This document shows positions 32,104 to 43,438 of a stretch of DNA of 64,000 nucleotides, piece after piece; within the stretch, counting starts at the first letter, position 1, and the number at the start of each line of letters is the position of its first letter. Source of the stretch: Adiantum capillus-veneris (lineage: Eukaryota; Streptophyta; Polypodiopsida; Polypodiales; Pteridaceae); NCBI GenBank assembly GCA_014529385.2, contig CM043967.1, positions 9,873,501 to 9,937,500 of the forward strand. Reading direction: 5' to 3'. Position numbers and translations under genes: made by a program. The notes beneath the pieces were generated by a model that did no database searches, had not been told where the DNA came from, and saw nothing but the letters and a program-made list of their open reading frames with translations.

Positions 32104-33790
32104 GCTGTCCAATTTCTCACAGTTTGTGTAAACCATGAAAGAAATCATGACAACCTCAGAGAACATCCTCTACCAAAGGTGAGCAAAGAGTTTCATGATC
32201 ATAGAGAAATGATGGGTTTTGACCAAATGCCATTGTAAAGCGGGATTGCAGTGGTACAGAAAGAAAAAGGGTCTCGCCTGATCCAAAAATAGGTGAAACT
32301 TTTTCAACGAGCTCCTTGGTAACAAGGAATGGATCAGTATGTTTTACAAAACTTGAAGATTTGAAGAGATGTGAGAGGCAATATGTGCATAATGTACAAA
32401 TAGGCATGAAAAAGAGTGGGTTGCTAGAGCCTACTGAAAATGTTTTGGGTGTGTGTGAACAAGTTTCTTTTGTAGATACTATGGGTGAGCTTGATGCTAT
32501 AATGGGGTCTAGTTTGCATCTTGAAAATGAAGTTGTGGAAGTTTGGTCTATGGAAATGTATCAAGTAATAGAAGCCTTTAAAGAAAACCAAACCGTTGGC
32601 CCAGAAGTCCATGTTGAAACTAAATACAAGAGTGTAGCAAAGAAGGTGAAACCAGTAGCTTCACCCTTACCACCCAACAATAGGGAAAAGATTGAGCAGG
32701 CTTCTTTACAACCAAGTTTGAGGAATCCTAAAAAGATTGGGCATACCTTCACAAAGGAGTCTTTCCAAGAGTTGCAGATTGGTCGCGAGGAGTTTCTAAC
32801 ACGGGAGGAGACAAAGTGCTTCAAAGAAATGCTTTCAAAGCATGGTAAGGCTTTTGTATTTGAGCCACATGAGATAGGATGTGTTGATCCTTCTATTGTA
32901 GCTCCTATGGTAATTTTCACAATACCTCATGTGCCTTGGAATCTGCGGCCTATTCCGGTTCCAAAGGCTCATTTGCCAAAGTTATTAGAGCTACTGAATG
33001 AGAAAATCAAAATGGGAATCTTGGAGCCTTCTTGTGCTCCATACTCAAACAGGTGGTTCACAGTTCCAAAGAAGCCTTTAGCTTTTTCATGGATTTTACA
33101 TGTGCTTCTGTCCATTTACACTTTTGATTATTTCTAAGCAACTGATAAAGAGGATCAGCTACATGTGCATAATGTGGAATCCAAATAACATAGAAGACAC
33201 ATGCTCCCAAAAAATTTCTCTGTGATGCTAGTGCATGTTTCTTTCATTCTTTGGATGGAATCTACCTTTGTTGGACAAGGTTTCCTACCATATGGCCCGC
33301 ACATGGGGCTGCAGAGGTGTTTGCAGGGAGGGCAATCTACTCAATGGGGGATCTCTACTCAGGGTATGATCAATTTCAGCTTGCAATTGAAAGCAGAGAC
33401 TTGACAACCATGAGGACACCTTTGGGTTTGGTAAGGATGTGTACCTTGCCACAGGGAGCAACCAACTCAGTTGCACATATGATGAATGGGATGAATAAGG
33501 TTTTACGTGACTTTATTCCTCAAATCACAATGCCTTTCATTGATGATTTTCCTATCAAAGGATGTGAAGAAAGTGACAAAGATGAAGCTTTGGATCTCAA
33601 GGGATGTCGCAGGTTTGTGGTAAATCACATAAATTATTGTGATAAAATTTTGTCTAGGTTGGAGGAAGTGAATCTTACATTGTCAGGGAAAAAGTCTATG
33701 TTTGGTGTCAATGAAGTGCTCATAGGGCTGATCTGCTGTCGTGAAGTGGTTCTGCTGTGTCTACCAATGCCAAAGCTCCTTTACAATGCA
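32104..33790 (+). pseudogene. pol: Reverse transcriptase fragment of gypsy-3
   Basis: From about 32316, a linker leads to the RT start (LLNEKIKMGILEPSCAPYSNRWF, about 32985-33060). Decay at 33080-33250 removes part of the first catalytic region. The frame then resumes with MGDLYSGYDQFQLAIESRDL (Asp of motif A), RMCTLPQGATNSVAHMM and MPFIDDFPIKG, where F-I-D-D replaces Y-x-D-D (about 33536-33547). The element is cut off near 33790; RNase H and integrase are missing. Confidence 0.75.
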
Positions 33791-34416
33791 AAATCGCCAA
33801 GGCTCATCTGTCCTTGCAAAAACGCTAGCTTGATGCTGAGTTGCAAAAACGCTAGGTCATGCAGTCAAGGGTCCTGTTGAGAAGGTGCCTGTTGAGTGGT
33901 GCTCCTGCTACCTCTTCTGCCAGAACGTGCTAGCTTTGGTTTGCTTATATATTATCTTAGCAAAATTGCCCTACCTAGTTTCCAACAAAAGTCACTTAAT
34001 AAATAAGTGAAAAATGTCAAAATAGGGAAAATCGGTTTTAATGCACTGGAAAATTCTCCTGATGGATTCTGATAGGAATGCTGATGATCATGTTGTGTGC
34101 AACCAGAGGATAAGAAAGAGAGCCACAGAAGTATAGGGTTTTCCACTTTGTTTTTTACCGTTGTGACTACCTCCGTAGCTCTTACTACACCAGATTCGAC
34201 AGGTATATCATTAACCCTACAAAAACATGTATGTATGTGCCAACATCAACATTGCCAAAACAACATATCAAAGCAGAGCAAAGTCACAAAATTTGCAACT
34301 TGTCATGGCCAATAGGAGACTTCAAAACTCACCCAAAACCAAAAAAATTTCATCAACAGACCCCTGGTAATTGGCAGAATCAAGCAGAGCAAAAATGGTT
34401 GCAAAAGGTGGTGGAA
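33791..34416. other. Unassigned interval between gypsy-3 and the family-1 tail
   Basis: No gene supported. It includes a short direct repeat (TTGCAAAAACGCTAG at about 33814 and 33841). The text from about 34000 on resembles the element 1 leader, so element 1 probably resumes here. Confidence 0.4.
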
Positions 34417-35552
34417 CATGGATCGTGATCCATGTACCTTTTTGCCAAAATCAGGGCAGGAGTGGTTCACTGCCTGAAGGATGCAAAAATATGAATGGTG
34501 TTGGTGAAATAATCACAAAAAATGCTCTTAAAATCATCAAACCTTCATGGTTTGATGCCTTCAGTCTGCAAATGGTCCTTTGGCCATAACCAAAGAACAA
34601 GTGGTATGTTCCCATCAAAAATTCATGGAGTAGGACTAGGACAAGAGTGTGAAGCTTCCCAACTGGCTAGAGCAGCAATTGAAAACTTCTTAGGAACTTT
34701 ATTCCAAAGCCAACTCAGATAGAAAGGAGTCCAAAAGGAAATGAAAGACCATCATTAAGGAAAGTTTACTTAAAAGTGTATTTATGATCAAAACTAAGCA
34801 AAAGGTTACCTGCAAAGTTGTACAATTTTCCTGGATCAGTTTTTCCCCTCAGATGGATTCAGATTCTGGTGCAAAATTGATGGGGAGCTACGCAAGGTAG
34901 TGCTTTTCAGACATAAATCACCTGGAATCAAGGCAACAACAGATATCAGTCAAAGAATGTGACCAAAAGTGGTTCCAAAAAACCAATATGATCAAGACGG
35001 AAAAAACATGGCCATAAACGGGGAAAATGCCCAAATTTGAAAATATTTCACCAATGTGCTAGGTAGACCTAGGAACATTTGTGCAAGAGACTGTATCAAA
35101 ATCCTTCCCAACATGGATCGCAATCCATGTACCTTTTTGCCCAACCAAAGGAAAATCCATACCATCTGTCCCAGTATATTCAAAAAAGAGAAGCCCTGAA
35201 GTTTCAAGCCATTTGGATTCCAAAATCTACATCAAAATGCCAAATTTCTGTAAGTCTGAAGAAGATTTTCAAAAATCAGCCTGAGTAACAAATCAGTGAT
35301 CCAAATCCCAAAATTTTGGGACCAAGGCACCATCTTGATGAACCCTATGAGATGGTATCATTAGATCTTCAATATGTTGACCAACATGGATCGCGATCCA
35401 TGTTCCTCAAACCCTAAAACCATAGAAATTTGCACAGTAGCATCTCCATATGCCCTGAACAACCTCCCCTAGTTGGATTTTCAAAATGCTTCCCAACATG
35501 GATCACGATCCATGTACCTTTTTGCCAGATGAAGATCCATGTACCTTTTTGC
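34417..35552. repeat. Palindrome array II (family-1 motif, before ORF3)
   Basis: CATGGATCGCGATCCATG-type palindromes lie at 34417-34434, 35112-35129, 35385-35402 (perfect) and 35497-35514, each with at most one change. A half-site is at about 35534-35545. Flanking text (CTTCCCAA before, TACCTTTTTGCC after) matches array I. Presence of the same motif before an ORF3 remnant suggests that this is the 3' part of element 1. Confidence 0.9.
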
Positions 35553-35779
35553 CAGAATTCATCTATTACCCTATGCCCTTGTGCCTATAGTAATCCTGGA
35601 TGCACTGGTGAAATTTGGTCAAATTTGGGGGTAGTTTTGACAAAGTTATGCTCATTTTTTATTTTATGGTCAAAGTTTGCGTTTTCTTCAACTTTTTGAC
35701 AGTTTTGATCAACCGCTAAACATTGTTTCCAAACCAAAACTCACCATAGGATGCCTTGAAGGAAAGCACAAAAGGAGTG

Positions 35780-36393
35780 AGAAGCAGGACCATATGAGAT
35801 AATAGATATATCCTCAAATGAGAAGGCCCATATCACAGAACAGGTGCTCGAAGCAATATTGGCTAACACATTCATCGGTAGATTTCAAGCCGCGGACGGA
35901 GAGATAGTGAAGACCACCATCTTCCCAAGGGAATTGTGGACACTACACCAAAAGCCAAAAGTGCAAGCAAGGTGCATGTGTCTATAGTTGGATAGCTTTC
36001 TACGATTATTGCCATGGGGAACTGACCTCAGAAGAGCTCATGAACTCATAAGCTTGATTCAGCACAATGGGGAAGCCACCCTGACTGACAACGATGGAGC
36101 AATAGTCAAGGTTAAGATCACAACAGAAACAATCAATGAAGCCCTCCATCTGCAGCAAGGGACGCACAATCTATTGCAAAAAAAAAAAAGCAATAGACAA
36201 CGACAAAGCCTTCCTGAAGAAAAGAGGACACAAACCTAATATATCAAGACTTGATCTACTCAAAAATCGAACTGCCGTTGTGCCTCATATCGCAACACTT
36301 CAAAGTACAGAAGCCACCAAGATACACAAAATCGCTATTGCACATGGCAGTAGTAATGGCAATGGGCTTAGCAGAAAGAAGAGTGGTCAATTG
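35780..36393 (+). pseudogene. ORF3 N-terminal remnant, family 1 (cut by element 2)
   Basis: Pieces FIGRFQAADGEIVKTTIFPRELW (about 35871-35940) and VKVKITTETINEALHLQQGT (about 36108-36165) match the ORF3 N-terminal domains at 21240-21530 and 59620-59930. The frame is broken and stops at the start of element 2's LTR, so the coiled-coil and C-terminal parts would lie beyond the right window edge. Confidence 0.6.
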
Positions 36394-37313
36394 TGTTAGC
36401 ATCTGGAGACACCGTATGGAGCTCGACGGAACATTATTTTTTGTAATTATTCTTTAATTGAGAAAACCCGACATTTCACCTTTTGTAAATAGTGGGGCTT
36501 ACAGAAGCTTCCAGATTGTATCCCATTTTTGACATTTAGATTGAGTAGATGGTTAAATTGGAACATTCGGGTTTGAGATTGTAAGGTATTTATACCACTT
36601 TTGACCTTAATGAAAAAAACCCTTTGTCATTTTAAAGAAAGTTCTGTCTGTGAGTGAGCGTACTGTGTATGAGAGAGAGTGAGAGTTTCATCTTGACGCT
36701 ATGCGCACACCGATTGTCGGAATCGAGTGCGGAGAAGTGCAGCGTGTTGCCCCCAACGAGAGCTACGCGCCAATACCTACATTGCAGGTGTACGGTCTGG
36801 TTTTGCGAGCTCGACCCACGAGCTACATATGGTGATTCGATGAGAATACATTATCCGTTTTTGCATTTCAGCATATCCACGTGTTCGCATTGAGTAGAGC
36901 TACACATTAGGTACTTTAGTTTTTGAAAACGACAACCTGCAAATTTCGACCAGACATCCTACGTGATTTTGCACCAAGTGTTTAGGGTTGGGGTTTTGGT
37001 TCATGGACCTTAGGGAGAGTGACCTATTGGTGTTAGTAGGGTCTCCTTCAAGTTCTGTGGCATTTCGAGAACGTTTGATGGGTATTTGGCTCTTGAAAGC
37101 GTTGTAGGAAATCTCTTCTTATGCACTCTTGAAGGCTGAAGCTTAGACATTGGGTAGAGACCTATGTAGGAATTAGTCGAGAGTCGGTCAAGTGTAGATT
37201 GATACCCTATGCTTGCTTCTACGCGCCTGCGGGTCGAGCTTCGTCCTTAGCTGACAAATCTTGTTAGGTGAGTTCTCGTTGTGCTGACATCCATCACGGC
37301 GTATCCGCCAACA
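36394..37313 (+). repeat. 5' LTR of element 2 (920 bp)
   Basis: TGTTAGCATC...CGCCAACA, followed by the PBS. It aligns with the 3' LTR from 63010 with several percent substitutions, most of them in the first 45 bp. A degenerate half of the family-2 palindrome lies at 36952-36965. Five bases before it read AATTG; the matching duplication cannot be checked because the 3' end is outside the window. Confidence 0.88.
36505..36596 (+). promoter_or_regulatory. Putative LTR promoter, element 2
   Basis: AAGCTTCCAGATTGTATC begins at 36505 and TATTTATACC at 36587, 82 bp apart, as in the 3' LTR (63121 and 63203) and nearly as in family 3 (79 bp). Placing the transcript start about 30 bp after the TATA-like box gives a U3 of about 220 bp. 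Confidence 0.55.
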
Positions 37314-37314
37314 T

Positions 37315-37331
37315 TGGCGCCGTTGCCGGGG
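37315..37331 (+). other. Primer-binding site of element 2 (tRNA-Asp type)
   Basis: TGGCGCCGTTGCCGGGG, one base after the LTR end, matches the plant tRNA-Asp 3' end used by Athila/Tat-group elements. Confidence 0.9.
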
Positions 37332-39100
37332 ACGAAAACCCTAGGTAGGTGACTGAGACTAGTCCTTGAGGATAGGGATTCTCTGGCTTGCCAGAGTCTC
37401 GTTTTACATTTAGATAGGATCAGAGGGTGGAGGACTGTCTAGGGAGCGTGTGTCTGGCCTAGATCCTTCGACTTAGGTAGACTTAGGTAGTTTTAGGTGT
37501 TAGTTGAGTTGTGGTGTAGAGAGTAGGAGTTGGAGTGGTAGAAGCGGTGAAAGGAGAGCTTGAGAGTCCGGAGAGGCCAGGAAGCAACCAAGACACCATT
37601 ATCACCATTTCATATGATGAGTAGGAGTAGGGTAAGTAGGACATCATGATTTATGATATGGAGCACTTCATACATGTTATATTTGTTGTTAGGTTCATCA
37701 CAAGGTTGTAAAAGACGCAAAAGAGTGTTTGAAAGCTGAAGTGAAGTTCAAAAGTTGTTGTGAGTGTTTCTGAGAGAGCTGGAGAGCATCAAGAGAATTT
37801 CTGTCAGGAAAAAATTAAATTTTAAGCCACGAGACATCCTACGTGTAGGATGTCTACAAGGTGATCTGGTGGAAATTTTGAAATTTTGAGTTGACCGGTG
37901 TGTTCAGAAGGTAGGTTTTGCTCTATTTTCACCTGGATAGTGGAAGTTTGAACATATTTTGACAGGTAAGGCCAGATAGACAAAAAATGCCAGACATCCT
38001 ACCCAAATTGTGCCAAGGCATTATTTTAAGACCAAAACCATAGGATGGCTGCATGAGCATGATCTGCATGATTTATTGAGTGCATGAGAAAGGTTTCATC
38101 TCAATTAGGTGAGAAAATTGGGTTTTAAGCAAACTAGCATCTTTGACTGAAAAGGGCTAGAATAGTGAAAATTGGGGTCTTTTGAAATCCAAACTAAAAT
38201 CTAAGCATAGCATTGGGTTGCTGACATCAAGGGGAAGTTGTGGCTCAAGTCTGGGGTCAAACAGGCCAAATAGACATTCTACGCGTAGGATGTGTTTTGT
38301 GTGATTTAGCACTCCAAACACAGAATTGAGCATACCAAAGTGATCAACACCTTAAGAGGATCCTGTGGTTTGCATCTGAAGCCATTTTGAGCAGTTAGAC
38401 ATGCTACGTGTAGAATGTCTAATGCATGAAATTGGAGCCAGAAACTGACTGTAGGCATATCAGGGTGTTGTATAGCTAGACGCAAGCCTCCTAGTCAATT
38501 TTGGTCCAATTTAGAGTTGATTTGAATGGTCAGACCAACATCAGGCTGCTGAAGATTTCTGATCCATTGACCAGCTTATAGGTGTCCAAATCAAAAAGTA
38601 AAAACAGCTATGGACTTAGCACATCAAGGGGAATCTATAGTGCAAAAAACCAGGCAAAACAGAGTAGGAGACATCCTACACGTAGGATGTCTACAGGGGC
38701 TTAGTGAAGAGAAAAGCTGACTGAGGACATAGGATGATGTTCCAATTGACTTAAGGGTTCCAGAACTTCTTTCAGAAGTGAATTTGGACCTTGTTTGACC
38801 TTTTGACGGAGCAAAGACGGAATTAAGACTTTTCATGTAAATTGACCAACATCCGAGGGAAGTACAATTCTAGATTAGCATACCTAATCAAGAACATCCA
38901 AAGTGTATAAAATGCATTAGTGGTTGAGGTTAACCCTCCAGTTATACGAATCATTACTAAGACCACCTCTAGCGGTTAAATGCTTTGATTCGATTGCCGA
39001 AATTAAACGCTTGTGTACAGGTATATTCAGCGTCAAAGCAACAAGTTGAGCGGAAACTGATCCTTTGTCAGGTGAGTGGTTGGATTTGTGTTAAGTTGCA
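37332..39100 (+). other. Non-coding leader of element 2
   Basis: About 1.8 kb between PBS and gag, no gene supported. Carries palindrome array IV. A consensus 5' splice-site sequence, CAG|GTGAGT, lies at 39069-39077 just before gag and could serve a spliced ORF3 mRNA, although I can point to no acceptor. Confidence 0.6.
37832..38692. repeat. Palindrome array IV (family-2 motif, leader of element 2)
   Basis: A 24-bp palindrome made of AGACATCCTACG plus its reverse complement occurs at 37832-37855, 38272-38295, 38397-38420 and 38669-38692, with 0-3 changes and the central four bases CGCG, CGTG or CACG. A half-site is at 37992-38002. Spacings of 280 (half-site to second full copy) and 272 bp are close to the period of the other arrays. 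Confidence 0.9.
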
Positions 39101-40797
39101 TTGCTAAGTTTGATGAATTTAAAATCAGGAAAACACATTCTTAGAGATCAAAAGGTGGTAGGTGATCAGGGTAGCTTAGTGTCCACCGAAGAGAGTGTAA
39201 CTCAGGCAAGGCTAGATCCATTAGCACCGATAATTGAGGAGGGTAGTGATACTGACACTTCATCAGACAAGTCCTTCTTCATGATGGGTAGTCAACAGCC
39301 AGGAGGTTTCTCCAATGAAGGACCAATGCCAGGAGGAAGCACCTCCCTAAATCCTTTGAACGATTCCAAGTTCACTATAGTCTTCTTAGAAGGAACAAAC
39401 CCGAGGGGAGCCCTAGTTTATTCTGACTATTGAGGACGCAAGTGTATTTGTATTGAAGAAAGGCCTACTCAGAGACTGGAGATAATTCGAGTCTATGATA
39501 ATGGAGATAGATTCCGAGATGAAAAGGGGAACCACTATCTGATAGTTAGTAACCCTGAGGATTACAATAGATATGGAGATAACGTGGAAAAAGGAAAGAT
39601 GGTTTCAGAAACTCAAGAACCGCCTCCAAACATTGATCAACCCATAGCTCTTTTTATGTATGATAAGAAAACAACCAGGGTCTCAACCTATAATGAGAAT
39701 GTGGGGATCTACAAGCATGAGAGCAAGGGAGTAGTCTCCTACTTTTGTTGCAAAGAACCCTACCCAAACGAATTAGGCAAAGACAAGGTTCTTTACTTAT
39801 TCTCTTATGAAATTGCTATGGGGAAGGATATTGTTTTTGTTGATAGGTACGGGCGAGAATACAAACGTATTCTCCCAGAGGAGGTAGAAAAGGCAACAGT
39901 TCCAGAGACATCAACATATGCCCCTGAAGAAGTGCCAAGAGTTACCTACACCCCTATCAAGTCAACAAATCCCTTTTCAGAAGAGTATGACGCGACCTCA
40001 CATTCTACCCGACAACAGACGTTCAACTACCAGAACCAACCAGCAACCCAACCATCGTTGCAGGCATGGCTTCGACAAAGTGCAACATTAGAACAAGACC
40101 GAAACCAAGATGGTTATCCAACCGCACGAGGGCTGAGGGATTTACAAGAACCACCACTCTATTCACGGTATCAAGGCGAGAGTAAGCCAAAAACCAAGGG
40201 TCAACAGAGCCTGGAAGACAACCCATAGAACGAGTTCGAAGAGATGAACCATCTCTTGCAAAAACCGTTAGAAATTACGGCTTAGGAGCAACACTGGGAG
40301 AGGAACCCGCTCACTACCAAAGGCCAGAGAAGGTATATCGATTATGACGAGGAGATCCAATGATGAGATTTGTAGACCATCCTAGAATTAGACCTTCTCA
40401 AGTGCAAAAGTGGGTAAACAAGAAATACACGGAAAACAGAGATCCTAGGGATCATGTAGCAGTCTTTGTGCGTGTAATTAGAGCCAAAGAGGTGTTAGAC
40501 TTCCCTACCCAATTTGCAAGGTTTGGACTAACCCTAGAGGAGGATGCTGCTACTTGGTTAGACTATGTGGAGCGTAGTTAAGTTCTGCCCTGTGGAAGAA
40601 CTGCCAACTCAGTCCAGACTTATGCTTATATTTATTCAAGGACTAAGAAACGTAGATCTCCAGAAGGACATACATATGAAGAGGAGCACGACGTTAAACG
40701 AGTTAACTAAGGAGGCTCTTTTCCTTGTAGACAATTGTGCGGTCTACAAGGAGGGTGAATTCAAGGACCTTGATGACAATTCATCCTCACAATAAAG
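39101..40797 (+). pseudogene. gag: Gag N-terminal and capsid-like domains, element 2
   Basis: The frame 39101-40228 is interrupted by only one stop (39431-39433). LDPLAPIIEEGSDTDTSS begins a lineage-specific domain, and VLYLFSYEIAMGKDIVFVDRYG closes it. A retrotransposon capsid follows across two compensating frameshifts. DPRDHVAVFVRVIRAKEV and FGLTLEEDAATWLDYVE carry the capsid helices with the conserved A-x-x-W, and GLRNVDLQKDIHMKRSTTLNELTKEAL is the distal part. Gag packages the RNA. The start Met is uncertain. Confidence 0.75.
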
Positions 40798-41701
40798 TGG
40801 AAGCAAGTCCGCTAAGACAGCACCGAAAAGAGATGTAGCTGTAAGCCAGGAGCAGCTTGTAGAAGAAGTGCTAAAAAAGATTAACCTGTATGCCAAGCCT
40901 CAGGCTAAACAGCCAAAATGGTGTGCTATTGAACAAAAATGGACAAACCATGTGACGGAGGAATGTTATTATAACAAGGGATATGTGAGAGAACGACCTT
41001 ATGCTCCCCAGGCTCAGGTAGCATCTCCTCAACTTCCACCGATGCCTAGGTATCAAGCAGGCAACCTACCAGGACTTGTAGGTGTAGAAAGACCACAACC
41101 AGTGTTGGAGCAGCAACCACCCCTACCAGGATTAAGACCAGTCTTCGGCATAAGATACACACCAACAGTAATTGAACCAGAAGAGAAGGCTTTGGTGCCT
41201 ATGCATGCATATTAAGAAGATCCCAATGGATATGCTGCGAATCCTGTCTACTATCCACCGAAAGAACCCCCAACGCCAGAACCTTGGAAAATGATGGGAA
41301 GTGCAAGACCACGAACAACAGCCACACAGGCAGCAGGAGAAGGAAGATATAGCTTGGATGAACGAACATTGTTGTTCATAGCCAACGGAGGCATGCGCGG
41401 GCAGAGACATGCATACCAACAAAGAGGAGCTCAAGGAGCACCTCAACAGCCTAAGGGACCCTGCTACAAGTGTGGTGGAGACCATTGGCTAAGAGACTGT
41501 CCTCATGATGAAATCATTAGAGTCAACGCATATTGCAACGAGTGTGGAATTACTCATTTGATTCTTGATTTCCCTAAGAACCCGAGCAAAGGAGTAAAAA
41601 CTACCTTGAACATGTTGGAAGCAGTGCCTTCCAGTGATAATACCTATTCAGGTAGTGACACGAGCCCAAGCTCAAAGAATGATGAACGAACCCATAATTG
41701 A
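40798..41701 (+). pseudogene. gag: Gag nucleocapsid part with short zinc knuckles, element 2
   Basis: KWCAIEQKWTNHVTEECYYN (about 40915-40975) resembles the WC-x2-H...H-T-x2-C signature of Athila/Tat gag. A Pro-rich stretch follows. Then come CYKCGGDHWLRDC (C-x2-C-x3-H-x4-C) and CNECGITHLILDF, whose final Cys is Phe. The same frame runs from 40868, with one stop at 41213-41215. Confidence 0.75.
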
Positions 41702-42644
41702 AGAGCCAAAAACCGATGCCCCAAGTTCAGAAATGAAAAATCAGAGAAGCACTTGGAAAGCTAGAAAGGTGCGTATGAAAGCCAGGAAAGAACGAGAGCA
41801 AACAGCTCTATCCGAGGAGTTAAAACACACGAAGGATAGATTAGAGCGGTTAGAGGATCTAACTAGTTTAAGCTCACACACTGCGGCAACCCTAGCACCC
41901 AAGGAAATAGCAGAACCCAAAAGTGCAAGATCGGGAGGATTAGTGCTGGCAGAAAAGGTAAATGAGCAATTAGACGCACTTTTAAAAGCTTACGAAGCCA
42001 GACTCAAAAACAACCAAACCCAAGAGCAAAGATGGATGACTTATCCATACGCCGAAATAGAGCCTAAAACATTGGTAGAAATGGGTAAGGATTGTAACGG
42101 TTTAGATGACCTGTGGAAGCAAATCTGTGATGCCAATGAAGCTAACAAGGTGAGTTACCAAATGAATAGCATGAGAAAAGAGAAAAATGAGATCTTACCT
42201 CCTATTGAAGAATTTGAGGCAAGATCACAAATGAACTTTGATATACATTCACAAGGGGGAGACCAGGGGTCAATTAGTTTGGGGCACAGCCAACCAGACT
42301 CGCTAAAAACTCTACCCTCTTACCTAGGGGAGTATGAAGCCAAGTCTGAGGTGAGAACAATCCCATCTCAAAGACTTTCTTCTAATAGAGTGATGGATTC
42401 ACAAGGGTTGATTGAGTTATTGTCCACCCCTGTGGCATGCACAATCACATTAGTTAAACTCCTAAGGCTACGACCAAACATGTGGACCACAGTAGGCAAA
42501 TGCTTAGAAAAATTTGGAGTGAAAGACCCCACCTCGAAGCTTCAAGTAGGGATTAGAGAATTGGACAAGCCTCAACTAAACACTAGGCCAGTACCTTTAA
42601 ACAAGATTGCGAGGGAGAAGATGGAAATACCACACTACCAGTAG
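41634..42644 (+). CDS. Gag-protease linker, element 2
   Basis: A 336-codon open frame overlapping the end of the nucleocapsid frame. It is Lys/Glu-rich with helical stretches (ERLEDLTSLSSH; EQLDALLKAYEARLKNNQ), and the sequence around QRWMTYPYAEIEPKTL is shared with family 3. SLKTLPSYLGEYEAKSEVRTIPSQ is shared too. No catalytic motif. It ends by running out of frame where the protease begins at about 42605. Confidence 0.55.
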   Translation: MIIPIQVVTRAQAQRMMNEPIIEEPKTDAPSSEMKNQRSTWKARKVRMKARKEREQTALSEELKHTKDRLERLEDLTSLSSHTAATLAPKEIAEPKSARSGGLVLAEKVNEQLDALLKAYEARLKNNQTQEQRWMTYPYAEIEPKTLVEMGKDCNGLDDLWKQICDANEANKVSYQMNSMRKEKNEILPPIEEFEARSQMNFDIHSQGGDQGSISLGHSQPDSLKTLPSYLGEYEAKSEVRTIPSQRLSSNRVMDSQGLIELLSTPVACTITLVKLLRLRPNMWTTVGKCLEKFGVKDPTSKLQVGIRELDKPQLNTRPVPLNKIAREKMEIPHYQ

Positions 42645-43438
42645 AATTCCAAGGAGTAGTTTCCAAAGCTATTCTTGATAGTGGAGCAGGAGTCGCTATC
42701 GCCACCAAGGAAATTTGGAAAAAATGGGGAAAACCGGCTTTGAGAGCTACCAGAATGAAATTGCAACTGGCAGATGGGTTCATGGAAAAGCCTCTAGGAC
42801 TCTTAGAAAAAGTAATTGTCACCTCGTGCGGAATCGAGTATGAGCATACATTTGCAATAGTCGATTTCGACAAAAAGAACAATTACGAGATCATCTTGGG
42901 AAGACCATTCATGAGACAATTAAAGATGGTCCAGGATTGGGGTTATGACCACATATACCTCAGACATGGCGAGACTACAACCAAAATACACCTAAAAGAC
43001 CATAGTTACAAAGATGTTAACCAGACACCAGTGGAAGAGTTTGATTCAGGTACATTGGCAGGGTCCGAACTCGCAGCATGGTTAGGGTAAAAAAAAGAGC
43101 TATGGATGTGCGGAGCTTCACATTGTGGGAGCTTAAAAAGAGAGGAATGCATCTTAGAAAGAGCTATTGAGGACAAGGATTATATTCCGAAAACTTTTCC
43201 TGAAGATGCCTTAGAACCTCTGGAATGGGAACACATACTAGCAACATTGGATGTTTGTACCATCACAGATAGCCCAACGACAAAATTTTGCGATAAGGAC
43301 GGCTATGATGTGCTACCCTATTACATGGTAAGCCTTATACCAGGAGGAGATGAGATTGTAGAACAACCGGAACAAGAAGAGTTTTATAACTCCTCTGAGC
43401 ATCTGGAGGTAAATAACGATGCAGATAACGAGTGTTGA
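42605..43438 (+). CDS. pol: Retropepsin (PR1) plus post-protease linker, element 2
   Basis: Open from about 42605 to 43090 without its own Met. AILDSGAGVAIATKEIWKKW has D-S-G (Asp codon 42677-42679). IEYEHTFAIVDFDKK and IILGRPFMRQLKMVQDW complete the retropepsin fold. A stop at 43088-43090 separates a linker frame (43106-43438) with C-x4-C-like CGASHCGSLKREEC and DYIPKTFPEDALEPLEW. It processes the Gag-Pol precursor in the family. It is close in sequence to the protease of element 4 and unlike PR2 at 55360-55850. Confidence 0.82.

Noticed and set aside
41291-41485. Minus-strand coding in the gag region of element 2 (e.g. Cys-rich frame at 41132-41485)
   Set aside because: It is an antisense shadow of the zinc-knuckle and Pro-rich gag sequence with no conserved counterpart.
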